Below are positions 36,577 through 45,777 of a stretch of 64,000 nt of DNA, piece by piece. A program made the translations under genes and the position numbers. Positions within the stretch are counted from its first letter, which is position 1, and every line of letters starts with the position of its first letter. Source of the stretch: Evansella clarkii (lineage in GTDB: Bacteria > Bacillota > Bacilli > Bacillales > Salisediminibacteriaceae); assembly GCF_002019695.1 (NCBI RefSeq), contig NZ_KV917376.1, forward strand, positions 3,004,040-3,068,039, given 5' to 3'. The notes beneath the pieces are model-generated. The model had not been told where the DNA came from. It worked only from the letters and a program-made list of their open reading frames with translations, and ran no database searches.

Positions 36577-37851
36577 TTGGAGCCTCGTGTAAACATAGAC
36601 GAAGAAAAAGTATTGCTGGTTGGGCTTAAAACACAAACAACGGACGAAGAAGCGTTTCTCTACCGGATGGAGGAGCTGGCGGCACTTGTTAAAACAGCTG
36701 GAGGCAAGGTAGCAGCTGAAGCAATTCAGAATAAAGACCGTCCTGATTCTGCCACTTATATAGGTAAAGGCAAGGTAGAGGAAATCACAGCAGTAATCGA
36801 AGAGAAGGAAATAGAGCTCGTAATCTTCAATGATGAGCTCTCTCCTTCCCAGCTAAGAAATTTAACTGACAGACTTGATGTAAAGATTATTGACCGCACC
36901 CAGCTTATCCTTGATATTTTTGCGCAGCGTGCAGGATCTAGGGAAGGGAAACTGCAGGTAGAGCTTGCCCAGCTTAATTACCTTCTCCCACGGCTGCGGG
37001 GGCAGGGCCAGATGCTTTCCCGTCTCGGGGGCGGAATTGGTACAAGGGGCCCTGGGGAAACCCAGCTGGAGACAGACCAGCGGCATATACGAAACAGAAT
37101 GACAGATATTCGCCATCAGCTTGAGCAGATAGTTTCTCATCGTGAAAGATACCGAAGCAGAAGAAAAAGAAATCAGGCGTTTCAAATTTCCCTTGTCGGC
37201 TACACGAATGCAGGGAAATCCACTTTACTGAGTATGCTGGCGGAAGCAGATGTTTATGTGGAAGATCAGCTGTTTGCCACTCTGGATCCAACGACAAAAA
37301 AAATGAAGCTGCCATCGGGAATCGAAGTGCTCCTTACTGATACAGTAGGGTTTATCCAGCAGCTTCCTACTGCACTGATTGCTGCGTTTCGATCTACTTT
37401 AGAAGAGGTAAAAGAAGCGGACTTAATTTTGCATGTTGTAGATGGAGCAAACCCTGATTTTCCAAACCACGAGAAGACCGTTTATAAGCTGTTAGAAGAA
37501 CTGGAAGCGGACAAGATACCACTTCTTACTGTTTATAATAAAAGAGATTTACTGAAGAGTGATTTCTTTGGCTTTACAGAGGGGCCATCTGTTTTAATAA
37601 GTGCCAGGGAGAAAGAAGATCTGGACAAGCTTCAGCGGAAAATCGAAAGTGTGATGGAGGAAAATTTCTCCCCGTACGTTATTCACATAAATGCAGCCGA
37701 GGGAAAATGGCTCCATCGTCTTCAGAAAGAGACAATTGTTTCTGAGCAAAAATTTGTGGAGGATAATGAACAGTATATCGTGAGGGGTTACGCACACCCG
37801 GACACAGCTATTTACCATGAAATGCAGAAGAGATCTGGCAGAGGAGAGTAA
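36577..37851 (+). CDS. hflX: GTPase HflX
   Basis: 424 residues from TTG at 36577, six bases after AAGGGGAG; an ATG at 36556 overlapping the spoVK stop is the alternative. The HflX N-terminal domain carries IGKGKVEEI and [14 protein letters not shown]. The GTPase has GYTNAGKST (G1), DTVGFI (G3) and NKRD (G4). It splits stalled or hibernating ribosomes after stress. It ends one base before ynbB. Confidence 0.95.
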   Translation: MEPRVNIDEEKVLLVGLKTQTTDEEAFLYRMEELAALVKTAGGKVAAEAIQNKDRPDSATYIGKGKVEEITAVIEEKEIELVIFNDELSPSQLRNLTDRLDVKIIDRTQLILDIFAQRAGSREGKLQVELAQLNYLLPRLRGQGQMLSRLGGGIGTRGPGETQLETDQRHIRNRMTDIRHQLEQIVSHRERYRSRRKRNQAFQISLVGYTNAGKSTLLSMLAEADVYVEDQLFATLDPTTKKMKLPSGIEVLLTDTVGFIQQLPTALIAAFRSTLEEVKEADLILHVVDGANPDFPNHEKTVYKLLEELEADKIPLLTVYNKRDLLKSDFFGFTEGPSVLISAREKEDLDKLQRKIESVMEENFSPYVIHINAAEGKWLHRLQKETIVSEQKFVEDNEQYIVRGYAHPDTAIYHEMQKRSGRGE

Positions 37852-37852
37852 G

Positions 37853-39130
37853 ATGAACGAAAACATAAAGAATTTACAACTGCTTGAAGAGTTTGCGGAA
37901 AAAGCACAGAAGGACCTGGCTCCGCTTTTTTATGAAACAGAGAAAATAAGTGAAGCAAATCAGCGGAAAGTGTTAAAGGCTTTCCGGGAACATCAAGTTT
38001 CAGAGTTCCATTTTAACCCATCGACAGGCTATGGGTATGACGATTCCGGCAGAGAAACACTGGAAAGTATTTATGCCCAGGTGTTCGGCGGAGAAGCCGC
38101 CCTTGTGAGGCCCCAGATCGTATCGGGGACACATGCAATCAGCACAGCTCTGTTCGGCCTGCTCCGCCCGGAAGATGAGCTGATTTATATAACAGGTAAG
38201 CCTTATGATACCCTTGAAGAAGTTATCGGGTTAAGAGGAGATATTGATGGGTCCTTAATGGATTTTGGCATCACTTATAAATATGTACCTCTTAAAGGTG
38301 ATGGCGGAGTGGACTATGAAAATGTGCAAAGCCAAATTACCCCCAAAACAAAAGTAATCGGGATTCAGCGCTCAAAAGGGTATGATAACCGCCCATCGTT
38401 CACCATTGATGAAATAGGGGAAATGGTCCGGTTTATAAAGGAAAAAAATGAAGAACTTATTGTTTTTGTTGATAACTGCTACGGCGAGTTTGCAGAGATG
38501 CAGGAACCTGGAGATGTGGGAGCCGATGTGACGGCTGGCTCGTTAATAAAAAATCCAGGGGGAGGCCTCGTAAAAACAGGTGGCTATCTTACAGGTAAGG
38601 AAAAGTATATTAAAAAATGCGCCAACCGCCTTACTGCACCAGGAATAGGCAGTAAGGGAGGAGCTTCGCTTTACAGCCTCCTGGAAATGTACCAGGGACT
38701 TTTTCTGGCTCCCCACGTAGTAAGCCAGGCACTAAAGGGGGCGATGTTTACGTCCCGGTTTTTATCTCTTGCAGGCATGGAAACTTCTCCGGCCTGGGAC
38801 GAGCCAAGGACTGACTTAATTCAGTCTGTCAGCTTTCCGGATAAAGATATGATGGTTGCTTTTTGCCAGGCAATACAGGGAGCTTCCCCTGTTGATGCTC
38901 ATGTGAGCCCGCAGCCAAGTCCGATGCCAGGGTATGAAGATGATGTCATCATGGCTGCCGGAACTTTTATCCAGGGTGCGAGCATTGAACTTACAGCGGA
39001 TGGGCCGCTGCGGCCTCCATACACTGCCTATGTACAGGGCGGGCTTACATATGAACATGTTAAAATTGCAGTAACTGATGCAGCGGCACGGCTTCTCAAA
39101 GAGGGGTTGCTTCGATTAAAAGAGGATTAA
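37853..39130 (+). CDS. ynbB: YnbB, PLP-dependent methionine gamma-lyase-like protein
   Basis: 425 residues from ATG at 37853, five bases after GAGGAGAG. Cys/Met-metabolism fold: FVDNCYGEFAE near 200 and the PLP lysine in GSLIKNPGGGLVKTGGY near 232. Once annotated as an aluminium-resistance protein. In B. subtilis ynbB is among the genes needed for 5-aminopentanol modification of EF-P, which links it to ymfF, ymfH and ymfI at the start of this window. Its reaction is not established to my knowledge. Confidence 0.92.
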   Translation: MNENIKNLQLLEEFAEKAQKDLAPLFYETEKISEANQRKVLKAFREHQVSEFHFNPSTGYGYDDSGRETLESIYAQVFGGEAALVRPQIVSGTHAISTALFGLLRPEDELIYITGKPYDTLEEVIGLRGDIDGSLMDFGITYKYVPLKGDGGVDYENVQSQITPKTKVIGIQRSKGYDNRPSFTIDEIGEMVRFIKEKNEELIVFVDNCYGEFAEMQEPGDVGADVTAGSLIKNPGGGLVKTGGYLTGKEKYIKKCANRLTAPGIGSKGGASLYSLLEMYQGLFLAPHVVSQALKGAMFTSRFLSLAGMETSPAWDEPRTDLIQSVSFPDKDMMVAFCQAIQGASPVDAHVSPQPSPMPGYEDDVIMAAGTFIQGASIELTADGPLRPPYTAYVQGGLTYEHVKIAVTDAAARLLKEGLLRLKED

Positions 39131-39133
39131 ACA

Positions 39134-39180
39134 GGCAAGTAAGAGGGAAGGAGTAATAATATCCTTTCCTCTTTTCTTGC
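39134..39180 (+). terminator. Hairpin terminator after ynbB
   Basis: The sequence from GCAAGTAAGAGGGAAGGA pairs with TCCTTTCCTCTTTTCTTGC across a short loop, with one or two mismatches. The tail is only moderately T-rich. Confidence 0.65.
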
Positions 39181-39213
39181 TGCTGTGACGGGCTTTGTGA
39201 AAATGTTTTGTTT

Positions 39214-39270
39214 TGTCAGAAAAATTAACGTGTCAGATAATCTGACACGATTTAACACAGGATAAATAAT
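39214..39270 (+). promoter_or_regulatory. glnA promoter with two abutting GlnR/TnrA boxes
   Basis: Consensus TGTnA-N7-TnACA. Box 2, TGTCAGATAATCTGACA (39231-39247), is a perfect palindrome. Box 1, TGTCAGAAAAATTAACG (39214-39230), matches at nine of ten fixed positions and touches box 2. A promoter fits with -35 CTGACA (39242-39247, inside box 2), a 17-base spacer and -10 AATAAT (39265-39270). Repression by GlnR under good nitrogen supply is expected. Confidence 0.8.
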
Positions 39271-39429
39271 GTCCGTTAGAATACAGTTAAGCTAATAGTT
39301 AAACGAGTTACATAGTGAGCAGATCAATTTGATTTGCCGACTCGTTTACAACAGTAAGGAAAGTGGAAGGTTAGACTTACTAAGCCACACGACAAAGTGG
39401 CACAACATTCTGAGGAGGAGAAATTTTAC

Positions 39430-40767
39430 ATGAGCAAGTTTTCTAAAGAAGATATTTTACGAATGGCAGACGAAGAAAATGTACGATTTATCAGACTCCA
39501 GTTTACAGATTTAATGGGAATCATTAAAAACGTAGAAATTCCTGTTACCCAGCTTACTAAAGCGCTGGATAACTTAATGATGTTTGACGGATCTTCCATC
39601 GAAGGTTTTGTTCGAATTGAAGAGTCCGACATGTATTTATATCCTGATCTGGACACATGGGTTATCTTCCCGTGGACGCCGGAGAAAGGGAAAGTTGCAA
39701 GGCTTATCTGTGACGTATACAACCCGGATGGAACTCCATTCGCCGGAGATCCCCGCGGAGTATTGAAAAAGGTACTGAAAGAAGCGGAAGACCTTGGATT
39801 TACTGATTTCAACATCGGTCCTGAACCTGAATTTTTCTTATTCAAAAATGATGAAAAAGGTGAGCCGACTCTGGAGCTTAATGATAAAGGCGGATATTTC
39901 GACTTGGCGCCGACTGATCTTGGTGAAAACTGCCGCCGTGATATCGTGCTTGAACTGGAAGACATGGGCTTTGAAATTGAGGCTTCCCACCACGAGGTAG
40001 CACCAGGACAGCATGAAATTGACTTTAAATATGCTGATGCGGTAACTACATGCGATAACATCCAGACATTCAAACTCGTTGTTAAGACAATCGCCCGTAA
40101 ACACGGCCTGCATGCAACATTCATGCCTAAGCCATTATTCGGTGTTAACGGAAGCGGAATGCACGCCAACATGTCCCTCTTCCGTGAAAACAATGAGAAT
40201 GCTTTCTTCGATCCTGACACAGAAAATCAGCTGAGTGAAACGGCTATGCAGTTCCTTGCAGGGACATTAAAACACGCAGATGCCTTTACTGCAATTACTA
40301 ATCCGACAGTTAACTCTTATAAGCGTCTTGTTCCTGGCTATGAAGCACCTTGCTATATCGCCTGGTCAATGCGTAACCGTTCACCGCTTGTAAGAATTCC
40401 TTCTTCCAGAGGTATCAGCACACGTATTGAAGTACGCAGTCCGGACCCTGCAGCGAATCCTTACCTGGCAATGGCGGCTCTTCTTGCAGCCGGCCTGGAC
40501 GGAATCCGCAATGAAATGACTCCTCCGGAAGAAACGAACCGAAACATCTATGCAATGGATGAAGAGGAGCGTGATGCAGAAGGTATTAAAGCACTGCCAG
40601 CTACGCTGAAGGAAGCGATTAACGCACTGAAAAAGAACGAAGTTATCACAAAATCCCTTGGAGAGCACGCTTTAGAGCACTTTGTAGAAGCAAAAGAAAT
40701 CGAATGGGATATGTTCAGAACCCAGGTCCACCCTTGGGAGAGAGAACAGTATATGAGCACGTATTAA
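39430..40767 (+). CDS. glnA: Glutamine synthetase, type I
   Basis: 445 residues from ATG at 39430 behind GAGGAGG; the longer frame from 39397 lacks a site. Signature blocks [42 protein letters not shown] and NRSPLVRIP are present. [12 protein letters not shown] keeps the arginine used for glutamine feedback in the Bacillus GSI-alpha class. It makes glutamine from glutamate and ammonia. In B. subtilis glnR lies immediately upstream; here ynbB is followed directly by the glnA control region. Confidence 0.97.
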   Translation: MSKFSKEDILRMADEENVRFIRLQFTDLMGIIKNVEIPVTQLTKALDNLMMFDGSSIEGFVRIEESDMYLYPDLDTWVIFPWTPEKGKVARLICDVYNPDGTPFAGDPRGVLKKVLKEAEDLGFTDFNIGPEPEFFLFKNDEKGEPTLELNDKGGYFDLAPTDLGENCRRDIVLELEDMGFEIEASHHEVAPGQHEIDFKYADAVTTCDNIQTFKLVVKTIARKHGLHATFMPKPLFGVNGSGMHANMSLFRENNENAFFDPDTENQLSETAMQFLAGTLKHADAFTAITNPTVNSYKRLVPGYEAPCYIAWSMRNRSPLVRIPSSRGISTRIEVRSPDPAANPYLAMAALLAAGLDGIRNEMTPPEETNRNIYAMDEEERDAEGIKALPATLKEAINALKKNEVITKSLGEHALEHFVEAKEIEWDMFRTQVHPWEREQYMSTY

Positions 40768-40768
40768 G

Positions 40769-40815
40769 AATAAAAAACCCTTAGAGCCATAAAGGTTCTG
40801 AGGGTTTTTTATTCG
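40769..40815 (+). terminator. Rho-independent terminator after glnA
   Basis: Long stem from AATAAAAAACCCTTAGAGCC (40769-40788) to GGTTCTGAGGGTTTTTTATT (40794-40813). It works in both directions. Confidence 0.92.
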
Positions 40816-40896
40816 TGGGTTAATTTTTATGCAGATGTTTTTTGACTACTTGCCCTCAATATACCCACATAAAAAAGCCAAAAAAAAAATTAAAAG

Positions 40897-41142
40897 TTAC
40901 TTCAACACATCATTCATATGATCTTCGTATTTGCCAAGTGTATCTTGCTCAATTTTCTTAGAGATATCAGAATATATATCAGCAGTTGTTTGATAACTTT
41001 TATGTCCTAGCCGCCTTTGTACATATTCAAGGCTTTCGCCTGCTTCCAAAAGCATTACAGCATGTGTATCTCTAAGCGCATTATGGGTATTTGAGGGAGT
41101 CCCCCACGTTTTAAAATCCGTTCCAATGCGTTGAAAAAGATA
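40897..41142 (-). pseudogene. Remnant of a phage-type tyrosine integrase (C-terminal 82 codons)
   Basis: Reverse-strand translation from about 41142 to the stop at 40897-40899 gives a typical integrase C-terminus: HNALRDTHAVMLLEAG (HxxR), then RRLGHKSYQTTADIYSDIS (LGH and nucleophile Tyr). An in-frame stop at 41143-41145 cuts the N-terminal side, and no integrase continues upstream. It is therefore a broken gene, evidence of a past mobile element beside glnA. Too short to be listed as an open frame with a start. Confidence 0.75.
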
Positions 41143-41505
41143 CTAAGCAAAAAGTTAAGCAGCTAATGGAGAAACACAATGATAACTTATTTGGTAAAAA
41201 ATGCTTAGCCTATTCACTTGGCTAGCGGCAATCACTTTACATGCTTATGGTTTTAGTAAGTTTATTATTATCCTTGCTAACAGAAAATTAGATGCTGCCA
41301 GCTTTGTTGATCAGAGAAAGAAAGCATTAAAGACTCCATATATATAAAATACATTTGGTGAGTTAGTAATCCAGGTAAGAGAACAGTTAATAAACTTGAA
41401 TTAGTGTTAGATAATGAGAGAAAGATTTAGGCTTATTCTTCTGGTTCCTCTGTGTGTGGCGCTTAAATCATACTAAAAGGAGCGACTTCTTTATTTTTCA
41501 AATTT
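41143..41505. other. Remnant sequence, no intact gene
   Basis: Short plus-strand frames read like fragments of real proteins: VKQLMEKHNDNLFGKKCLAY, then a stop, then a second frame of 48 codons from 41201. None has a ribosome-binding site or a recognisable family. I read it as decayed accessory DNA. Confidence 0.4.
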
Positions 41506-41513
41506 ATTAAAAT

Positions 41514-41660
41514 AGCTCGAAAGAGTGGCAGGCGGCGACTCCCGCGGGAAAAGCAACAGCTGAAGACCCCGCAGGGACGAGCGTTACCTCACGAATCCGC
41601 TGCGAGTTGTCTCGACGTATACACTCTAAAGCGATGCTCGCAGAGGAAGAGACACCCTCT
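41514..41660 (+). repeat. Degenerate Bacillaceae interspersed repeat, copy 2
   Basis: It contains GGCGGCGACTCCCGCGGGAA and CCCCGCAGGGACGAGC blocks, typical of a GC-rich sequence scattered through Bacillaceae genomes. Its reverse complement aligns with 15671-15856, sharing a 15-base block (41603-41617) and a 14-base block (41640-41653). It is much GC-richer than its surroundings and sits between remnant DNA and the transporter operon. Confidence 0.6.
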
Positions 41661-41971
41661 TTTACTTTAGTAAAGTATTGTTTAACTCAGGTTATAAAAA
41701 CGGAGCGGTAAAAACTTTTACCTGAACCTCCATTTTCAAAAGGTGTGAATTTAAGTTGCAACTTTAACTATAAAAGCAAAGAAGCCCTATAATGGTCCTC
41801 TTTTTTGCTCGATGACCGAAAACGGGGCGGCTAAAATCCCTGTTAGCTGTTAATATTCTTCATTAGTTATAATCCTGACAATGTAAGGGCGTGATCGCAT
41901 AACTTATGACAAAAAGTTATTGAAAAAACTAAAAAAACAACAAAAAGAAAGGAAATTACCTATTTTTGTAA

Positions 41972-42000
41972 TTGACTGTAAGGGAATTATCACTTATAAT
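41972..42000 (+). promoter_or_regulatory. Sigma-A promoter for the tct operon
   Basis: TTGACT (41972-41977), a 17-base spacer and TATAAT (41995-42000), about 120 bases before tctC. The long leader leaves room for regulation, but no operator was recognised and no two-component genes are adjacent. Confidence 0.8.
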
Positions 42001-42120
42001 GACAAATAATATTCAGATGATTTTTAAAAATTAATTATTTCTTTAAAGAGGGAATCATCAGATCATTTGAGATATGTAATTTATTATTACATAATTACTT
42101 TTTAAAAAGGAGAGAGACTA

Positions 42121-43089
42121 ATGAGGAAGTGTAAGTGGTTGTTAAATTGTTTCATGCTCGTTGCTGCGGCCCCTCTGATTCTCACCGCTTGCGGCGGTGA
42201 CGAAGGATCGGCTGAAGACTATCCAAACCGGGAGATTGAAATGGTTATTCCCTGGGATCCAGGTGGAGGAAGTGACATTGAGGGCCGGGTAGTTGTTGAT
42301 CATTTAGAAAACACGATAGACGAGTCAATTGTTGTAGTAAACATTCCAGGGGTCGGCGGTACAGTAGGTATGGAAGAGTTACTGGAAAGAGACGCGAATG
42401 GATATAATATCGGGCAATTGCATGAAGGTCATATCGTTGCTCACCATTCAGGTGTTACCCAGATAAATTACGACGATTTCGTTCCTATTTCTTCCATGTC
42501 TGCATCTGACCAGATACTGACTGTTTCGAGTGAACTTGGAGTAGATTCTCTTGAAGAATTCATTGAATATGGGCAGGAAAATCAGATTAATTTTGGTGGT
42601 ACAATAAGCGGGATCCCCCGTGTCTGGGTGGAACAGTTAGGTAGAGAACTGGATATTAATTATAACTTAGTTGGTTATGAAGGCTTGGGGGAAGCAATTC
42701 AGGCTCTTGCAGGAGGACATGTTGATGCAGTTATCGCCGATTATCCATCGGCGTCAGAGTTTGTTGAAGCTGGACATATGAAGTTCATAGCTATTGGAAC
42801 TGAAGAACGTTCAGATGCTGTTCCAGATGTGCCAACACTAATTGAAAGCGGCATCGATTTCACTATGGGAATTAACCGGGGATATGTAGCCCCGGGTGGT
42901 ACAGATCCGGAGATAATAGCTATTTTAGAAGAAAAATTTGAAGAAGTTGCTAATAGTGAAGAATTCAGAGATGAAATTGAATCACTTGGTGCCAGTGTGA
43001 ATTATATGGGGCACGAAGAATTCACAAATTACCTTGAAGAGCAAAACAGGATTATTGAAGAAGTTATTTCCAGTATTGAACTCGACTAA
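42121..43089 (+). CDS. tctC: Tripartite tricarboxylate transporter substrate-binding lipoprotein (TctC family)
   Basis: 322 residues. The signal peptide ends in the lipobox LTAC (Cys23 or nearby), followed by an acidic linker. The mature part has the Bug/TctC fold with IEMVIPWDPGGGSD and NIPGVGGTVGMEEL in the family positions. It binds a carboxylate outside the cell and delivers it to TctA/TctB. The substrate cannot be told from sequence: citrate, tricarballylate and aromatic acids are all known. An RNA hairpin follows, which may favour its higher expression. Confidence 0.92.
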   Translation: MRKCKWLLNCFMLVAAAPLILTACGGDEGSAEDYPNREIEMVIPWDPGGGSDIEGRVVVDHLENTIDESIVVVNIPGVGGTVGMEELLERDANGYNIGQLHEGHIVAHHSGVTQINYDDFVPISSMSASDQILTVSSELGVDSLEEFIEYGQENQINFGGTISGIPRVWVEQLGRELDINYNLVGYEGLGEAIQALAGGHVDAVIADYPSASEFVEAGHMKFIAIGTEERSDAVPDVPTLIESGIDFTMGINRGYVAPGGTDPEIIAILEEKFEEVANSEEFRDEIESLGASVNYMGHEEFTNYLEEQNRIIEEVISSIELD

Positions 43090-43119
43090 GTACTGACAAC
43101 AATACAAATATTAATTCCG

Positions 43120-43141
43120 GAGGGCGATTCTCATCGCCCTC
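43120..43141 (+). promoter_or_regulatory. Intercistronic hairpin between tctC and tctB
   Basis: GAGGGCGAT (43120-43128) pairs with ATCGCCCTC (43133-43141). No T run follows, so it may stabilise the tctC mRNA or cause partial attenuation rather than stop transcription. Confidence 0.6.
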
Positions 43142-43183
43142 TGCTCGTTTAAATTACCATATTCAAACGGAGGTACTAAGATT

Positions 43184-43666
43184 ATGGGAGAAATAGTGAT
43201 TGGTATATTGATAATCCTGCTTTGCCTTCTACTCTACTTTAATTCGGACGGCTTTCCGCAAATAAATGAAACCCACCTGGATCCTGGGTCTTATCCCCGC
43301 CTGGTGGCATCCATATTATTTATACTTTGCCTGCTGTTACTGATCCAAAAAGTGAGAAACATGATTTCAGGCAGGGATGAACGTATCAGGGGAAACTTTC
43401 GTGATAATCTGAATTACATATGGACGGAGTACAGATTAGTAATTATCACCTTTGCTGTATTAGTTTTGTATATTGTTTTTATTACCATCCTGGGCTTTAT
43501 TATTTCAAGCATTCTATTCATTGTAGCTACAGCATTAATTATCGGTCCTAAAAAGAAAAAGGATATCGTGATTGCGGGTACGGTTTCGGTTATGGTGACA
43601 CTAGGCTTGTATTTCTTTTTTGAGACCGCACTTAATGTACGGTTTCCAAATGGATTATTATTTTAG
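43184..43666 (+). CDS. tctB: Tripartite tricarboxylate transporter small membrane subunit (TctB family)
   Basis: 160 residues with four predicted membrane helices: 3-20, 37-55, about 83-105, and 108-145 as a pair. HLDPGSYPRLVA near residue 31 is typical of TctB. It pairs with TctA in the membrane. The order tctC-tctB-tctA and the 23-base gap to tctA support one operon. Confidence 0.88.
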   Translation: MGEIVIGILIILLCLLLYFNSDGFPQINETHLDPGSYPRLVASILFILCLLLLIQKVRNMISGRDERIRGNFRDNLNYIWTEYRLVIITFAVLVLYIVFITILGFIISSILFIVATALIIGPKKKKDIVIAGTVSVMVTLGLYFFFETALNVRFPNGLLF

Positions 43667-43689
43667 TTTTTAAGTAAGGAGGTGCAGCT

Positions 43690-45198
43690 ATGCTTGAATT
43701 ATTTGTACAGGGAACAGCGGAAATTTTTCAATTTCATATATTAATAATTATCCTCCTGGGTGTTGTTGCAGGAATTGTTGCTGGTTTAATCCCAGGTTTT
43801 TCAGTAACCATGGCAATAGTACTTACACTGCCATTAACTTTTGGTATGGATCCGGTTGGCGGAATAGCAGCTATGATCGGAGTGCTTGTCGGCGGAATGT
43901 CCGGAGGGCTGATTACAGCAACTTTACTGGGTATTCCCGGAACACCTTCAGCTGTGGCTACCACTTTTGACGCTTACCCAATGGCAAGAAAAGGACAGCC
44001 TGGAAAGGCACTTTCTATTGGAATATGGGCTTCATTTTTAAGTTCGATAGTAAGCTTTTTTATACTTATTACGATAGCTCCTCAGATAGCCAGCTTTGCA
44101 CTAATGTTCGGACCGTGGGAAATGTTCTCATTGATTGTTGCGGCGTTAACGATTATCGCTGGTGTAACAGGTGAATCAATATTAAAAGGACTGATCGCCG
44201 GAGTGTTCGGTCTATTGATTGCTACAATAGGCGCAGATCCGATTGTCGGTGTTTCAAGATTTTCTTTTGATATACAGATGCTTCGCGCCGGCATACCTTT
44301 TTTAGTTGTTTTAATAGGAATGTTTGCTATCTCACGTTTGTTAAACTCAATTGAACGAACTGAGCTGGAAAAAGACCATAAAAAGAAACAGGAAGATAAA
44401 ATTAAAGATATTAAATTCATTCTGAAACCGAAAGAGACACTGATAAATGTTGTAAAAAGACCACTAAACTTAATCCGATCTTCTGTTATAGGGGCGGTCA
44501 TTGGTGCTATTCCTGGGGCAGGTGGCAGTATTGCCAACATTATTGCTTATGATCAGGCGAAGAAATGGTCGAAGGAATCAAAAAAGTTTGGTGAAGGCCA
44601 CGAAGAAGGGATTGTAGCTTCAGAAGCTGGAAATAACTCAACTGTCGGCGGGGACCTAATCCCTACGCTCGCCCTTGGTATACCAGGTTCAGCTGTGACT
44701 GCTGTTCTGTTATCAGCTCTGATGATCCATGGAATCAATCCAGGGCCGCTCTTAATGACTAATGAGCCATCTATAGCGGGAAGCATTTTCATCGCGTTTC
44801 TTGTGGCTTCCTTTTTCATGCTGATTACACAGTTTTTAGGCATCCGTTTTTTTGTCAGAGTAACAGAAATACCAACTCATATATTAGTTCCTGTTATACT
44901 AATGCTTTGTGTTATTGGAACATATGTGTTAAACAACCGGGTTACAGACTTGTATTTATTGCTTATTGTAGGGGTGGTTGGCTACTTTTTTGCAAAGTAT
45001 AAATTTGCCCTTGCTCCTGTGATTATTGGGGTCATCCTCGGACCGATTGCAGAGGTGAACCTTAGAAGAGCTTTTATGGCGAATCCCGACTGGACATTAT
45101 TTTTTTCCCGGCCTATATCACTGACATTCTTGATACTGGCTGTGTTAATGATTTTATTTACAGTCTGGCAGACCAGAAGAGTAAATGCCCAAACGTAG
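43690..45198 (+). CDS. tctA: Tripartite tricarboxylate transporter large membrane subunit (TctA family)
   Basis: 502 residues with about 11-12 membrane helices. The GLIPGFSVTMAIVLTLPLTFG and GMSGGLITATLLGIPGTPS blocks, and the later GAIPGAGGSIANIIAYDQAK and GIPGSAVTA, are the conserved re-entrant-type segments of TctA. It moves the substrate using an ion gradient. In a halophilic host this would probably be sodium, which is inference. Confidence 0.93.
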   Translation: MLELFVQGTAEIFQFHILIIILLGVVAGIVAGLIPGFSVTMAIVLTLPLTFGMDPVGGIAAMIGVLVGGMSGGLITATLLGIPGTPSAVATTFDAYPMARKGQPGKALSIGIWASFLSSIVSFFILITIAPQIASFALMFGPWEMFSLIVAALTIIAGVTGESILKGLIAGVFGLLIATIGADPIVGVSRFSFDIQMLRAGIPFLVVLIGMFAISRLLNSIERTELEKDHKKKQEDKIKDIKFILKPKETLINVVKRPLNLIRSSVIGAVIGAIPGAGGSIANIIAYDQAKKWSKESKKFGEGHEEGIVASEAGNNSTVGGDLIPTLALGIPGSAVTAVLLSALMIHGINPGPLLMTNEPSIAGSIFIAFLVASFFMLITQFLGIRFFVRVTEIPTHILVPVILMLCVIGTYVLNNRVTDLYLLLIVGVVGYFFAKYKFALAPVIIGVILGPIAEVNLRRAFMANPDWTLFFSRPISLTFLILAVLMILFTVWQTRRVNAQT

Positions 45199-45210
45199 AA
45201 TCTTCCTTTT

Positions 45211-45238
45211 CCCGGTGCCGTTTTGGCGCCGGGATTTA
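45211..45238 (+). terminator. Hairpin after the tct operon
   Basis: CCCGGTGCC (45211-45219) pairs with GGCGCCGGG (45225-45233, one G-T pair). The tail is weak (ATTTACAATTTT). Confidence 0.6.
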
Positions 45239-45442
45239 CAATTTTCTGCTTATCCGGATGACCAGGAAAAGTCCCTGTTTTAAGATGGGCTGAAAGTTTG
45301 TACATACTTTAAAGTAGTATTCCCTCATAGGTCGTTAGAGCCAATATTACTCAAAAAAATCTTTTTTAACCTGTTTTATGAAGATGAACGGGCTTTATGC
45401 GTTAAAATTATATTTGAATCCATAATCAAGGAGAGGATACAT

Positions 45443-45718
45443 ATGAAAAAAATTAAAAAAGCATTTGTTATGTCACTTACTGCAGCTTTTATTTTTGGTG
45501 CAGCAGCAGGCGTGTCAGCACACGAGCATAAGATTATTACACCAAATGGAAACGAAGTTATCATTAAAGAAGAACCATTTCACGGCACAGATCCTACTAA
45601 TGGTAAGATTTTAAACAACAAGCATTATGACGACCAGCGTGGCCTCCACCCGATTCATTATATGCTTCATACTGGTCCGGGAAGCGATAAACGGGCAATT
45701 GAGGTTGTAGTTAATTAG
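45443..45718 (+). CDS. Small secreted protein of unknown function, histidine-rich
   Basis: 91 residues. Residues 1-26 form a signal peptide with a typical AxA site (GVSA followed by HEHK). The mature part of about 65 residues has seven histidines, beginning HEH and including FHGTDP, KHYDDQRGLHPIHY and LHTGPG, and no cysteine. GGAGAGG lies upstream. I do not recognise a family. The histidines could bind a metal such as copper or zinc, but that is inference. A terminator follows immediately. Confidence 0.75.
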   Translation: MKKIKKAFVMSLTAAFIFGAAAGVSAHEHKIITPNGNEVIIKEEPFHGTDPTNGKILNNKHYDDQRGLHPIHYMLHTGPGSDKRAIEVVVN

Positions 45719-45738
45719 AAGTCAGCCGAAAAATAATA

Positions 45739-45777
45739 AAAAGAGTATCACACCGTTTAGGTATGATACTCTTTTTT
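45739..45777. terminator. Bidirectional terminator, insertion site of the group IIC intron
   Basis: AAAAGAGTATCACACC (45739-45754) pairs with GGTATGATACTCTTTT (45760-45775) with one mismatch; the run TTTTTT ends at 45777. The group II intron starts at the next base. Before the insertion this hairpin would also have lain about three bases beyond the lexA stop on the other strand. Confidence 0.88.

Noticed and set aside
39426-40220. A 264-residue reverse-strand ORF opposite glnA
   Set aside because: It is a shadow of glnA, Ser/Pro-rich and with no family resemblance.
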